A stretch of 64,000 bases of DNA, from positions 116,001-180,000 of the forward strand of contig NZ_CP147518.1 in NCBI RefSeq assembly GCF_037201965.1, given 5' to 3'. Of this stretch, positions 1 to 9,873 are shown one piece after another. The notes beneath the pieces were generated by a model. That model was not told where the DNA came from. It did not search any database and saw only the letters and a program-made list of their open reading frames with translations. This DNA is from Spirosoma sp. SC4-14 (GTDB taxonomy: Bacteria; Bacteroidota; Bacteroidia; Cytophagales; Spirosomataceae). The stretch's first letter is position 1; every line of letters starts with the position of its first letter. The position numbers were made by a program, and so were the translations under genes.

Positions 1-2
1 GC

Positions 3-2897
3 GACCGGTTTGATTGCTTTTTTGCAACTGGCCCGGATAGGCGTCCGATCGTTAGTCGTACAATGCCGTTTTTTGCCGATAAAACGGAACTACTTTATTT
101 AAGCGATGTAGAGGGCTTGGTTCGGTTCGACTACCGAAATCATCGGAAAACCATTCTATCGTCGGCCCTTCACCCTCCCAAAGAATATGATTTGCCAAGT
201 TCAACGGTTCGAACGGTAGATGGTGATATCTGGCTCCATGCACCCAAAGGCATAATACGCTATAATCTTCAGACCCGAACTGTTTCTTCGTATTTCAGCA
301 ATCGGCCCGATAACCGATTTGGCTCCGAACAAACCATCTTTTCCTTTTTTATCGATGCCAGCCATATTGCCTGGCTTGGCACCAGCAACGGACTAATCTG
401 GTTCGATTATGAGCACAATACGTTTCTGAATTATGATAAGTTGGGAAATCAGCCACTAGGAACGGTTTATAGCATTGCTCCCGATCAGAGGGGGCAGCTT
501 TGGCTTGGTACGCAGCATAATGGCGTTGTTTATTTCGATAAACGGTCGCGGCTATTTGGGCAGGTTAATAATTCAATTGATGGCTTGCATCGGTTAAGTG
601 AGTTTGAAGTACGCAGAATTTATGCCGACAATTTAGGTATTATATGGGCCAATGTTGATCCCGATGGGCTAGTATGTATTGTACCAGATGCCTTTCTGTT
701 CAACGGCCTTACCAAACGGCAGTCGGCCGACAACTTACCGCCCGATCAGAAGCTGAGTAGTTATACAATACGAGGGTTTCTGGAAGAACGTTTTGATCGG
801 CTCTGGATCGTAACCGGCGATGGCATCAATGTGTTGGACCCGCGTACGAATCGCATTGTTCAACGGTACCTGACAAGCCCGCAATTGGCTCAGGAATCGG
901 CCAATAAACTTGTGCGATCAGTATACCGCGATCCGCAACGACGGATATGGATTGGAATACGGGGTGGAGTAATGGCATTTATGCCTAAAACACAATCCTT
1001 TGAATCCATTCTATTTCCCGCCGGCTTTAGTCAGGTTACCGACAATTATGTGCGGAATATGGTCAGCATAAACGATAGTACGCTGATTACGGCTACTGAA
1101 GATGGCCTGTATGCTCTTTCAACAACTCGCCGAAAGTGGTCGAAGCGGCCCGATCTGGCCAGCCAAAACATATTTAGTGTATACTTTGACTCGGTTGCCC
1201 GGCAATTTTGGGCAGGAACCTATCTCAACGGGTATTATTGCTACCAGGTGCCCGACAAGGTGAATGCGCCCTGGACATTGGTTCGATCTGGGCTGAAAGG
1301 AAGTATGGTTTTGCATATCAGACCCGATACAATTCGGAAAACAATGTGGCTTTCAACAGACCGTGGGCTGGCAGCGTTAAAACCTGCTTCGGGACGGATA
1401 AAGCTCTATACAGATCAACAGGGGTTGGCCAACTCGTTTGTATACGGCTCTTTATCAGATGCCCAGGGGTATGTATGGGTGAGCACCAACCGTGGGCTTT
1501 CGAGACTTGACCTGACAACACAAACCATCAAAAACTTTACCCTGAGCGATGGCTTACAGGGTAACGAATTCAATGGTAATGCCTTTGCCCGATTAGCGAA
1601 TGGCGAAATGTTTTTTGGCGGAGTAAACGGGTTTAATCGGTTTCGGCCCGATTTATACCACAACTCATCGTTTGGTCCAACGGTACATATTTATTCATTA
1701 GCCATTAATGAAGAGCCTTTTTCCCAGGATCGGTATGTAGGAGAAGCCGATCATATTGAGCTGAACTATAGCCAGAATACGCTATCGATGGAGTTTGCCG
1801 CCCTTGATTTTTTCAGTAATGGTCAAAATACCTACCAGTATCAACTGACCAATTATGATGACCAATGGGTATCGGCAGGCGAAAAAAATTATGTTCGTTA
1901 TGCCAATTTGCCGCCGGGCGATTATGTGTTTCAGGTTAAGGCCGCCAACCGCGATGGGCACTGGAGTAGTCGGATTCGAAAACTGGCTATTCACATTAAG
2001 CCTCCTTTCTGGCAAACCCTTCCCTTTAATGCGCTTATGGCTTTATTGCTGGGCCTGGCAACATTTGCGTGGATTCGCCAGCGCGAAAATTCAATTCGGA
2101 AACAGGAGGCCGATCGGTTACGGCTGGCTTACGACATTCAGGAACAGGTCAAGAAAGACATTGCCCGCGATTTACACGACGAAATTGGTACACGTCTGGC
2201 AACGCTCAAGCTCTATACAACTCGTCTGGTGCAATATATCAGTGAAACGCCCGCCGAAGTAACGGGCCTTACGGGGCAGGTCGATATGGCAGATAATTCG
2301 AGTATACGAATCTTGAAAGACAACATCTTCGCCCTGATCAATACTACCATCAGCGATGTCCGTAATCTGCTCAGAAAACTAAACCCACAAACGCTGGAAC
2401 GCTATGGCTATGTGGCGGCAGTAGAAGAACTCTTCTCCCGAATTAATGCAACGGGTTCAATCAGTATGCAGCTAACGTTGGTTAATGCACCCGGCGAACC
2501 TCAGACAATGACCGAGGAGTTACTTACTGACGGGCACAGTACAAATAAGACCTTAAAAGATCGTTTGCCGACAGATATGGAGGTTCTGCTGTATCGGATT
2601 ACGCAGGAACTGGTTAGTAACTCACTAAAACATGCCAATGCACACCAGATCGACCTTTATATTCATGGACAGCCCGAGCGGCTGCTCATCACCTATTCTG
2701 ACGATGGCAATGGGTTTGATTATGACCGGGTCCGCGAAAAAAGTACTGGCCTTGGTATAGGAAGTATAGAATCGAGGGTCGCTATTCTGAATGGTAAAAT
2801 CAATTGGCAAACGCAGGTTGGCCAGGGAATACGTGTGCAGATTGAGTTGCCAATTGGTCAGCCTAAAAAGCGACGATTCGGACAATTGTTCACATAA
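3..2897 (+). CDS. Periplasmic-propeller sensor histidine kinase (5' truncated)
   Basis: Membrane sensor kinase of the two-component type. The reading frame is open to the first base, so the N-terminus lies outside the window; the ATG at 63 falls inside a propeller blade and is not the real start. The visible part has Reg_prop-type beta-propeller repeats (for example GQLWLGT, RIWIGIRGG, GYVWVSTNRGLSRLD), then a Y_Y_Y domain ending about base 2000, one membrane helix (about 2010-2080), and a HisKA_3 dimerisation domain with the phospho-acceptor histidine in DLHDEIGT near base 2170. The HATPase domain shows an N box (ELVSNSLKHA, about 2605), DDGNGFD and GLGIGS. No receiver or AraC domain follows, so this is a classical kinase rather than a hybrid, and its response regulator is probably outside the window. 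The ligand is unknown; Bacteroidota relatives often sense carbohydrates. Confidence 0.9.
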   Translation, partial: DRFDCFFATGPDRRPIVSRTMPFFADKTELLYLSDVEGLVRFDYRNHRKTILSSALHPPKEYDLPSSTVRTVDGDIWLHAPKGIIRYNLQTRTVSSYFSNRPDNRFGSEQTIFSFFIDASHIAWLGTSNGLIWFDYEHNTFLNYDKLGNQPLGTVYSIAPDQRGQLWLGTQHNGVVYFDKRSRLFGQVNNSIDGLHRLSEFEVRRIYADNLGIIWANVDPDGLVCIVPDAFLFNGLTKRQSADNLPPDQKLSSYTIRGFLEERFDRLWIVTGDGINVLDPRTNRIVQRYLTSPQLAQESANKLVRSVYRDPQRRIWIGIRGGVMAFMPKTQSFESILFPAGFSQVTDNYVRNMVSINDSTLITATEDGLYALSTTRRKWSKRPDLASQNIFSVYFDSVARQFWAGTYLNGYYCYQVPDKVNAPWTLVRSGLKGSMVLHIRPDTIRKTMWLSTDRGLAALKPASGRIKLYTDQQGLANSFVYGSLSDAQGYVWVSTNRGLSRLDLTTQTIKNFTLSDGLQGNEFNGNAFARLANGEMFFGGVNGFNRFRPDLYHNSSFGPTVHIYSLAINEEPFSQDRYVGEADHIELNYSQNTLSMEFAALDFFSNGQNTYQYQLTNYDDQWVSAGEKNYVRYANLPPGDYVFQVKAANRDGHWSSRIRKLAIHIKPPFWQTLPFNALMALLLGLATFAWIRQRENSIRKQEADRLRLAYDIQEQVKKDIARDLHDEIGTRLATLKLYTTRLVQYISETPAEVTGLTGQVDMADNSSIRILKDNIFALINTTISDVRNLLRKLNPQTLERYGYVAAVEELFSRINATGSISMQLTLVNAPGEPQTMTEELLTDGHSTNKTLKDRLPTDMEVLLYRITQELVSNSLKHANAHQIDLYIHGQPERLLITYSDDGNGFDYDRVREKSTGLGIGSIESRVAILNGKINWQTQVGQGIRVQIELPIGQPKKRRFGQLFT

Positions 2898-2983
2898 TAG
2901 CGGTTCGCCAGGCATAGCTTGCGGATAAAGTTCGATCTCAATCAACTTTCTACTTAATTTCGCAGTAGAACATACCATCATTC

Positions 2984-5374
2984 ATGTCTACATTCCTGAA
3001 ATGGGCCTTATTGTTCATAGGCTGGCCTCTTTTCGCTACTGCACAACTTCAACTTTCGCATCCGATGGCTCGGTTGGTCGTACAGCGCGGTGCCGACGGC
3101 AATGGCCATATCTATTTATCGGGGAGGTTCACCGGCGCAGTAGATCGGGTAGAGGCTCAGCTAACACCGGTCGTTACTGGCCAGGGAACGGCTACGAACT
3201 GGCAAGTGGTGCAGAGCAACCCTGCCGATAATATTTTTTTGGGGTACGTAACGGCAACTGGTGGCTGGTATGTGTTAACCGTACGGACAATAGTTAATAA
3301 TGCAGTTGTTGAGCAGGCCAGCGTCCAGCCCGTGGGCATTGGCGAAGTGTTTGTAACGGCAGGGCAGTCAAATTCGCGCGGGCTTGGCATTGGCGATAAT
3401 GATCTGGGAACCAATACCGATCGGGTCAACGCTATCGATTCAATAAATCATTCCTATCCGCCCGGTGCGCAGGCGTTGGTTTCGTCAGGCGATCCAATGC
3501 CGGTGCCTGTATTTAAGGCGCTTACAGCCGGTAGACGGATTTTTCCAATGGCCGAAAGTTCGTGGGGATGGGGCGAATTGGGCGACTATATCGTTAACCG
3601 TTATAATGTTCCGGTAGCGTTCTATGTAGCTGGCTGGGATGGCTCAACGGCCGAAAACTGGTATAATACGGCCAACGGTATACCAACCTGCAACCGGTAC
3701 TATTGTGTCGAGAACTGGCCAAATTTACAGCCATATACTAACCTTAAGAACATACTGCACTACTATAACTCTATTGCGGGCATTCGGGCGGTGCTTTGGC
3801 ATCAGGGCGAAGCCGAATACAGTTTCCCTGATGGCACCACCAGCATTCCATATTATTACGACCGGTTGGTAAATGTCATTCAGAAATCGAGACAGGACTT
3901 TGGTGGGCGAAATATTCCCTGGATGGTGGCTAGAGCCTCATTCGATGGTACGGATTTTCGCCCCGATGTGGTTACTGAACAACAACGCGTGATTGACACG
4001 CAGGGGCTGAATGTGTTTCAGGGACCCTATAACGATACAATCGTGAACCGGAACGCCGGACAAGTCGATGTTCATTTCAAAAACAGTATACGACCGGCTG
4101 TTCATCCTGCCTATTATCTGAACCCGAATTCTATTCCGGCCGGAATGGGGCTTTCGCGGTTTGCCCGGAACTGGAACAACAGCCTTACCAACAGTTTTTT
4201 CCAGAATGCACAGCCAATTACCCCCACACAATTTGCCATAACAGGCAACATTGCCAACTATGTTTATCCGGGCGATACCATTGAGGTGGCGTTTGCAACG
4301 CTTGGTTCTTTTGCGGGCGATAACCAGTGGCAGGTGCAGCTTCTTGATTCGGCAGGGCATTATAAAGCCATGCTTGGTAGTGGTTTAACCAGCCCTATTT
4401 CGGTTAAAATTCCGGATACGCTTAGTATGGGCAGCCGCTTTCAGCTACGGGTAGTGGCTACCTCACCGTTTCTGCCTGCTGTGCCTTCTAACCTTTTTCA
4501 GACCAGTATCCTGGCCAACACGGCCGATTTGAGTCTGGCAATGGGTGCATCTCAGCGAACACCTGATGTTAACTCGCCTATGACAATAAGTCTTGTTCTG
4601 AAAAACGACGGCCCCGGCCGGGCTAAAAACGTGATTGTTCGTGATCGGTTACCAGCTAATCTGTCTTTTGTGTCGGCCAACGGACTTACTGCCAACGGAA
4701 CAGAATTGACTAGTCAGGCCATCACACTGCCGGCCGGTGCCAGCCAGCAGTTTAGCTTTGTTGTACAACCTACGGCTGGCGGCACCTATCAAAATGCGGC
4801 AGAGGTGGCACAGGCAACCTCTATCGATCCCGATAGTCAGCCCAATTCAGGAACGGGCGATGGCCAGGACGATGTAGCCGGACTCGACTTCCGGACAAAA
4901 CAATCGGGATCGGGTCTTTATGCTTCGCCAAATCCCAATCAGGTACCTTTACCTGCTGTGATCAGTAATCAACCTGCTCCCGATCCTAACAAAGCGGATG
5001 TTAGCCTGAAAATTAGTGTCGATAACCGAACCCCGGCATTGAACGATATTGTGACCTATACTCTAACGCTTTCCAATGCTGGAGGGCTGGATGCGCTGGT
5101 TCTTAATGTAGTTGCTTACCTTCCTGCTGGCCAGACCTTTGTACCGGGCGACGACTTTACGGTTGGCAATGGGGGTGTTTCCAGCGGCATTAATGGCTTA
5201 CCGCCCAACACCAGCAAAACATTGCGCTTTAAAGCCAAAGCAACTGCCGTTGGCTACGGCGTTTGTTCGGCGCAGATTTCGGCTGCTACTCGTCCCGATC
5301 CGGATTCTACACCTGGCAATGGTGTTGCCAATGGCGAAGACGACACATCGCAGGTAGATGTGCGTGTCCGATGA
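2984..5374 (+). CDS. Secreted SGNH/sialate O-acetylesterase-like protein with DUF11 repeats
   Basis: Predicted exported esterase of 796 aa. An N-terminal signal peptide covers about residues 1-20 and ends in ATAQL. The SGNH block I motif AGQSNSRG lies near residue 126, and a WHQGEAEY motif near 272 matches the sialic-acid-specific acetylesterase (SASA/DUF303) family. Two DUF11-type conserved repeats follow (about 513-630 and 671-790), each starting with ADLSL or ADVSL and carrying a DRLPANL- or AYLPAGQ-like core. DUF11 modules are common in large Bacteroidota surface proteins. No C-terminal type IX sorting domain is visible; the protein ends right after the second repeat. The substrate is not known; O-acetylated polysaccharide is an inference. 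The gene starts 86 bp after the kinase and a strong terminator follows. Confidence 0.8.
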   Translation: MSTFLKWALLFIGWPLFATAQLQLSHPMARLVVQRGADGNGHIYLSGRFTGAVDRVEAQLTPVVTGQGTATNWQVVQSNPADNIFLGYVTATGGWYVLTVRTIVNNAVVEQASVQPVGIGEVFVTAGQSNSRGLGIGDNDLGTNTDRVNAIDSINHSYPPGAQALVSSGDPMPVPVFKALTAGRRIFPMAESSWGWGELGDYIVNRYNVPVAFYVAGWDGSTAENWYNTANGIPTCNRYYCVENWPNLQPYTNLKNILHYYNSIAGIRAVLWHQGEAEYSFPDGTTSIPYYYDRLVNVIQKSRQDFGGRNIPWMVARASFDGTDFRPDVVTEQQRVIDTQGLNVFQGPYNDTIVNRNAGQVDVHFKNSIRPAVHPAYYLNPNSIPAGMGLSRFARNWNNSLTNSFFQNAQPITPTQFAITGNIANYVYPGDTIEVAFATLGSFAGDNQWQVQLLDSAGHYKAMLGSGLTSPISVKIPDTLSMGSRFQLRVVATSPFLPAVPSNLFQTSILANTADLSLAMGASQRTPDVNSPMTISLVLKNDGPGRAKNVIVRDRLPANLSFVSANGLTANGTELTSQAITLPAGASQQFSFVVQPTAGGTYQNAAEVAQATSIDPDSQPNSGTGDGQDDVAGLDFRTKQSGSGLYASPNPNQVPLPAVISNQPAPDPNKADVSLKISVDNRTPALNDIVTYTLTLSNAGGLDALVLNVVAYLPAGQTFVPGDDFTVGNGGVSSGINGLPPNTSKTLRFKAKATAVGYGVCSAQISAATRPDPDSTPGNGVANGEDDTSQVDVRVR

Positions 5375-5405
5375 ATCTGTAGCTCGTAAAAAATGAAATT
5401 TCGCC

Positions 5406-5451
5406 AACCCGCGAAAGTCTCGTCAGAATAGTGGTGAGACTTTCGCGGGTT
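5406..5451 (+). terminator. Intrinsic terminator after the SASA/DUF11 gene
   Basis: A perfect 16-bp stem (5406-5421 pairing with 5436-5451) encloses a 14-nt loop and is followed by a T-rich tract ending in TTTT at 5457-5460. It lies 32 bp after the stop codon of the upstream gene and separates it from the PSD1 gene. Confidence 0.85.
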
Positions 5452-5519
5452 TTGCCTTTTCTAAGAACAAATGTGATCTATTGAGTTATAATCTGACATA
5501 GTTCGTTTATTCGCTGGCC

Positions 5520-8288
5520 ATGAGAACGCAATGGTTTATTCTGGGCGCAATTGGTATCACCGCTATAGCGATGCTGTCGGCGTTTCTTGGTGTATTCGAA
5601 CACCGGGTAGATTACAATACTCAGGTTAAACCACTCCTGAATAAAAATTGCATTGCCTGTCATGGGGGGGTAAAAAAAGCATCTGGCTTTTCGCTCTTGT
5701 TCCGACATGAAGCCGTAGCACCGGCTAAATCGGGCAAACCGGCCATTATTCCGGGCGATGCCGACGCCAGTGAAATGATTCGGCGGTTGACTCTTTCCGA
5801 TCCGGAAGAGCGGATGCCGCTGGAACACCCACCGCTTAAGCCCGATGAAATAGAAACGCTCCGCAAATGGATTGATCAGGGGGCCGAGTGGGGAGACCAT
5901 TGGGCATATCAGCGGGCTGAACGGCCCGACGTGCCGAAAATTGGCACGTTCTGGAGTCGGTTGGGTATTTCAGAAAATGACGAAACCCAATGGGCAACTA
6001 ACAAAATCGACCTCTTTATTCTCGATAAACTAAAAACCGAACAGCTAAAGCCATCAGCCGAAGCCGACCGACCCGCCCTAATTCGGCGGTTGTCGCTCGA
6101 TTTGACAGGTTTGCCGCCTACCGAACAGGAAGTAGTTGCTTTTGTGGGCGATAAATCACCGGATGCTTACGAGAAAGTGGTCGACCGCTTACTAAAATCA
6201 CCGGCTTATGGCGAGCGATGGGCTGGTATGTGGCTCGATCTGGCACGCTATGCCGATACGAAAGGCTATGAGCGCGATGGTGGCCGTAAAATCTGGCGCT
6301 ATCGTGACTGGCTGATTAAAGCCTTCAATGACGATAAGCCATTCGATGAGTTTACGGTTGAACAACTGGCGGGCGATTTACTGCCTAATCCAACTGATGA
6401 TCAATTGGTGGCAACGGGTTTTCATCGCAATACGATGAACAACGATGAGGGCGGCACGCAGGACGAAGAGTTTCGGGTGGCGGCCGTGCTGGATCGGGTC
6501 AATACCACCTGGGATGTCTGGCAGGGCACGACGTTTGCCTGCGTACAGTGTCATAGCCATCCTTACGATCCGTTCGTGAATGAGGAATACTATAAGTTCA
6601 TGGCGTTTTTCAACAATGCGCGCGACGAAGACGTAACCAGCGAAACGCCAACTCTTCGCTTCTATAAGCCTGATGATTCGCTGAAGGTGCAGACGATGCG
6701 GCAATATGTTCTTGCGCACGTAGCAAGCCCGAAGCAAGCTCAAACTCAGGCCGATTTTTTCACGAAGCTGGTCCGTACAACCGAACCTAAAATTAACTCG
6801 CACGACTTCGATCAGCTCGTTAATGCATCGCTGCTCGATGCCAAGTATTTTGGTTTTCAGGATAAAGGATCGGCCCGGATCAAAAACGTGACTTTAACCA
6901 ATCGTCCTCGGTTATTGATTGCCTGGGGCACCAACGCGCCTGACGCCGTTGTAACCTTCCGGCAAGATAAGCTGGATGGTCCTATTCTGGCTACAATACC
7001 AGTGCCCAAAACCGGTAATGCCTGGAATGATACGATTCAGATGATTCCGCTGCCGATTGTGCAGGGTAAGCATAACATCCATATTTCGCTGGTTAGCCCA
7101 ACAAAGCCTAAGGAGTGGGTGCAAATTAAATGGGCGTCATTTTTGCCAATTATGCCCGGTCAGCCGCAAAATGCCATCGGCGATCAGGAAAAAATGCTGG
7201 TCGATTTGCTGAATGCCGACGCGGAACAAACGCCAATTATGCTCGATGGTGCGGGCGATCTGGCTCGTGAAACGCGGGTATTTCAGCGTGGTAACTGGCT
7301 CGTTAAAGAGAAACCCGTTACGCCAGATGTGCCCAAATCCTTCCCGGCTATGGACGCGAAACTGCCCAAAAACCGACTGGGATTAGCGCGCTGGATGGTC
7401 AGCCGCGAACACCCGCTAACGGCTCGGGTTGCGGTAAATCGGTTCTGGGAGCAGTTGTTTGGAACCGGTATTGTTGAAACCGTTGAAGATATGGGTACGC
7501 AGGGAATTCCTCCAACTCATCGTGAACTGCTCGATTATCTGGCCGTTGAGTTCATGGAAACAGATCATTGGAGTGTTAAGAAACTGCTGAAAAAGATGGT
7601 CATGTCGTCGACCTATCGGCAGCGCTCGGAGGTGTCGGCGGAGTTATTGGCTAAAGATCCATTCAACAAATGGCTGGCCCGTGGACCGCGCGTGCGGTTG
7701 TCGGCCGAAGCTGTTCATGATCAGGCGCTGGCGGTTAGTGGCTTGTTGAGCAAAAAAATGTACGGACCGAGCGTAATGCCCGTTCAACCCGATGGCATCT
7801 GGCAATCGCCCTATGATGGTGCTACCTGGACCCAGAGTACGGGCGAAGATCTGCACCGGCGAGCTTTGTATACGTATTGGAAACGAACAGCGCCCTATCC
7901 GTCAATGATTACCTTCGATAGCCCCAGCCGGGAGTTTTGCCAGTTGCGACGCCTTCGGACCAATACACCACTACAGGCACTCGTAACGCTTAACGACCCG
8001 GTTTATGTAGAAGCCGCTCAGTGTCTGGCTGAGTATATGCAACAACAGGCAAAAACGCCAGCCAAACAGATACAGGCTGGGTTTAGACGGGTAACGTTGC
8101 ACGGTCTGTCTCAAAAAAAACTGGCCGTTCTTACCCGGTTATACCGAAATGCAGAGCAACACTACCGGCAAAAACCGGATGAACTAAAGCGATTCATGGC
8201 GCGGGCCGATGCTACACCACAACAAGCTGCATTGACCCTAACGGCCAATACGATACTGAATCTGGATGAGGTGATTACGAAAGAATAA
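5520..8288 (+). CDS. PSD1 protein: planctomycete-type cytochrome c, DUF1549, DUF1553
   Basis: A 922-aa exported protein. An N-terminal membrane anchor or signal (about residues 5-25) is followed by a PSCyt1-type cytochrome domain with a CIACH haem-binding motif near residue 44, then DUF1549 (about 155-360) and DUF1553 (about 615-890). A second CxxCH motif (CVQCH, about residue 342) sits in DUF1549 at its usual place. These proteins occur in Planctomycetes and Bacteroidota next to DUF1501 proteins; they are thought to be periplasmic and are often linked to polysaccharide use, but the reaction is not established. The next gene starts 5 bp downstream, so the two form an operon. Confidence 0.88.
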   Translation: MRTQWFILGAIGITAIAMLSAFLGVFEHRVDYNTQVKPLLNKNCIACHGGVKKASGFSLLFRHEAVAPAKSGKPAIIPGDADASEMIRRLTLSDPEERMPLEHPPLKPDEIETLRKWIDQGAEWGDHWAYQRAERPDVPKIGTFWSRLGISENDETQWATNKIDLFILDKLKTEQLKPSAEADRPALIRRLSLDLTGLPPTEQEVVAFVGDKSPDAYEKVVDRLLKSPAYGERWAGMWLDLARYADTKGYERDGGRKIWRYRDWLIKAFNDDKPFDEFTVEQLAGDLLPNPTDDQLVATGFHRNTMNNDEGGTQDEEFRVAAVLDRVNTTWDVWQGTTFACVQCHSHPYDPFVNEEYYKFMAFFNNARDEDVTSETPTLRFYKPDDSLKVQTMRQYVLAHVASPKQAQTQADFFTKLVRTTEPKINSHDFDQLVNASLLDAKYFGFQDKGSARIKNVTLTNRPRLLIAWGTNAPDAVVTFRQDKLDGPILATIPVPKTGNAWNDTIQMIPLPIVQGKHNIHISLVSPTKPKEWVQIKWASFLPIMPGQPQNAIGDQEKMLVDLLNADAEQTPIMLDGAGDLARETRVFQRGNWLVKEKPVTPDVPKSFPAMDAKLPKNRLGLARWMVSREHPLTARVAVNRFWEQLFGTGIVETVEDMGTQGIPPTHRELLDYLAVEFMETDHWSVKKLLKKMVMSSTYRQRSEVSAELLAKDPFNKWLARGPRVRLSAEAVHDQALAVSGLLSKKMYGPSVMPVQPDGIWQSPYDGATWTQSTGEDLHRRALYTYWKRTAPYPSMITFDSPSREFCQLRRLRTNTPLQALVTLNDPVYVEAAQCLAEYMQQQAKTPAKQIQAGFRRVTLHGLSQKKLAVLTRLYRNAEQHYRQKPDELKRFMARADATPQQAALTLTANTILNLDEVITKE

Positions 8289-8293
8289 AGTCT

Positions 8294-9796
8294 ATGAACA
8301 AGCTTCTGAACGAATTTCAACAGGCCGCTGCTCAGCGCGAAACCCGGCGGCATTTTCTGCATACCTGCTCCACCGGTTTAGGCGCTATGGCACTTGGTTC
8401 GATGCTGGGCGGCTGTGGTTTTTTCGATAAAACATCTTCTCAATCTGTAACAGGCGCTACAACGGCCTTATCCGGCGAACCAACCGCTCCACATCCGTCG
8501 CAGTATTTGCCGAAGGCGCAACGGGTTATTTACATTCATATGGCGGGTTCGCCGAGCCAGTTGGAGCTTTTCGATTATAAGCCCGAACTGGCTAAGTATC
8601 ATGGGAAAGATTGCCCGCAGGAATTGCTCGAAGGCAAAAAGTTTGCTTTTATCCGGGGTGTTCCGAAAATGCTTGGTCCGCAAGGAAAGTTTGCTCAATA
8701 TGGCCAGTCGGGGGCCTGGGTGTCGGATTATCTGCCGCATTTGCAGGGTGTAGTCGATGAGGTAACGTTTCTGAAAGCGATGCACACCGATCAGTTTAAC
8801 CATGCACCAGCGCAGTTGCTGATGCATACGGGTAGCCCGCGATTGGGCAGGCCTAGTATGGGGTCGTGGGTTACGTATGGACTTGGAACCGAAAACGATA
8901 ATTTGCCTGGCTATATCGTTCTGGCGTCGGGAGGTAAACAGCCCGATGCGGGCAAGTCGATCTGGGGAAGCGGTTTTCTGCCAACGGTGTATCAGGGCGT
9001 TCAGTGTCGTACGGATGGCGATCCGGTACTGTATGCGTCGGATCCGGCCGGAATAGATCGGGACATGCGTAAACAAACGATTGAGGCTATTAATCAGATC
9101 AATCAGCAGCAGTATGAAGATGTGAAAGACCCCGAAGTACTAACCCGGATTGCGCAGTATGAACTGGCCTTTCGAATGCAAATGTCGGTTCCCGAAGCGA
9201 TGGATATCAAGAGCGAACCACAGTACATTCTCGACAGTTATGGTGTCAATCCGAACGAAGGCTCATTTGCCCGGAACTGTTTGCTGGCCCGGCGGCTGGT
9301 GGAACGCGGAGTACGGTTTGTGCAGTTGTTCGACTGGGGTTGGGACACCCACGGAACCAGTGCCGATGGGGCCATTGAAATTGGTCTTCGAACCAAATGT
9401 AAAGAGTCGGATCAGGCTGTGGCGGCTTTATTGAACGACTTAAAACAACGCGGGTTGCTCGACGATACACTGGTTGTGTGGGGGGGCGAATTTGGACGAA
9501 CACCCATGCAGGAAAACCGAGACGGACAGGTATTACCCTTCATGGGGCGCGATCACCACCTCGATGCGTTTACGGTCTGGATGGCTGGTGGCGGTGTCAA
9601 ACGTGGCTTTTCGTACGGAGAAACCGACGATATTGGCTACTACGGCGTAAAAGATCAGGTGCATGTTCATGACCTACAGGCCACGATTCTGCATTTGCTT
9701 GGTTTCGATCATACTAAACTTACCTATCAGTTTCAGGGGCGGCCGTTCCGACTGACCGATGTGGCCGGAAAAATCATAAAACCGGTTCTGGTCTGA
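8294..9796 (+). CDS. DUF1501 protein (sulfatase-like fold), Tat-type lipoprotein signal
   Basis: A 500-aa DUF1501 protein, the regular partner of PSD1 proteins. Residues 16-38 contain a twin-arginine stretch (TRRHFL) and a hydrophobic segment ending in LGGCG, so it may be Tat-exported and lipid-anchored. Conserved blocks include DWGWDTHGT and WGGEFGRTP, with MGRDHH further on, as expected for the alkaline-phosphatase/sulfatase-like fold; the residues would bind metal. It starts 5 bp after the PSD1 stop and is surely co-transcribed. The exact substrate is unknown. Confidence 0.88.
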   Translation: MNKLLNEFQQAAAQRETRRHFLHTCSTGLGAMALGSMLGGCGFFDKTSSQSVTGATTALSGEPTAPHPSQYLPKAQRVIYIHMAGSPSQLELFDYKPELAKYHGKDCPQELLEGKKFAFIRGVPKMLGPQGKFAQYGQSGAWVSDYLPHLQGVVDEVTFLKAMHTDQFNHAPAQLLMHTGSPRLGRPSMGSWVTYGLGTENDNLPGYIVLASGGKQPDAGKSIWGSGFLPTVYQGVQCRTDGDPVLYASDPAGIDRDMRKQTIEAINQINQQQYEDVKDPEVLTRIAQYELAFRMQMSVPEAMDIKSEPQYILDSYGVNPNEGSFARNCLLARRLVERGVRFVQLFDWGWDTHGTSADGAIEIGLRTKCKESDQAVAALLNDLKQRGLLDDTLVVWGGEFGRTPMQENRDGQVLPFMGRDHHLDAFTVWMAGGGVKRGFSYGETDDIGYYGVKDQVHVHDLQATILHLLGFDHTKLTYQFQGRPFRLTDVAGKIIKPVLV

Positions 9797-9873
9797 ACCA
9801 TTTGGGCGTAACGCGAGCTTTTCTCCGTAAGAAATAATCAGTACGAGCCTTATTGTTCGTGTTTTGCTTGCTT

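Noticed and set aside
8468..9076. 202-codon minus-strand frame inside the DUF1501 gene
   Set aside because: It is a mirror frame of a well-supported gene, with no domain resemblance.
9797..9873. TTG start at 9853 for the RBBP9-like hydrolase
   Set aside because: The ATG at 9874 directly precedes the first strand of the fold; the extra residues have no family support.
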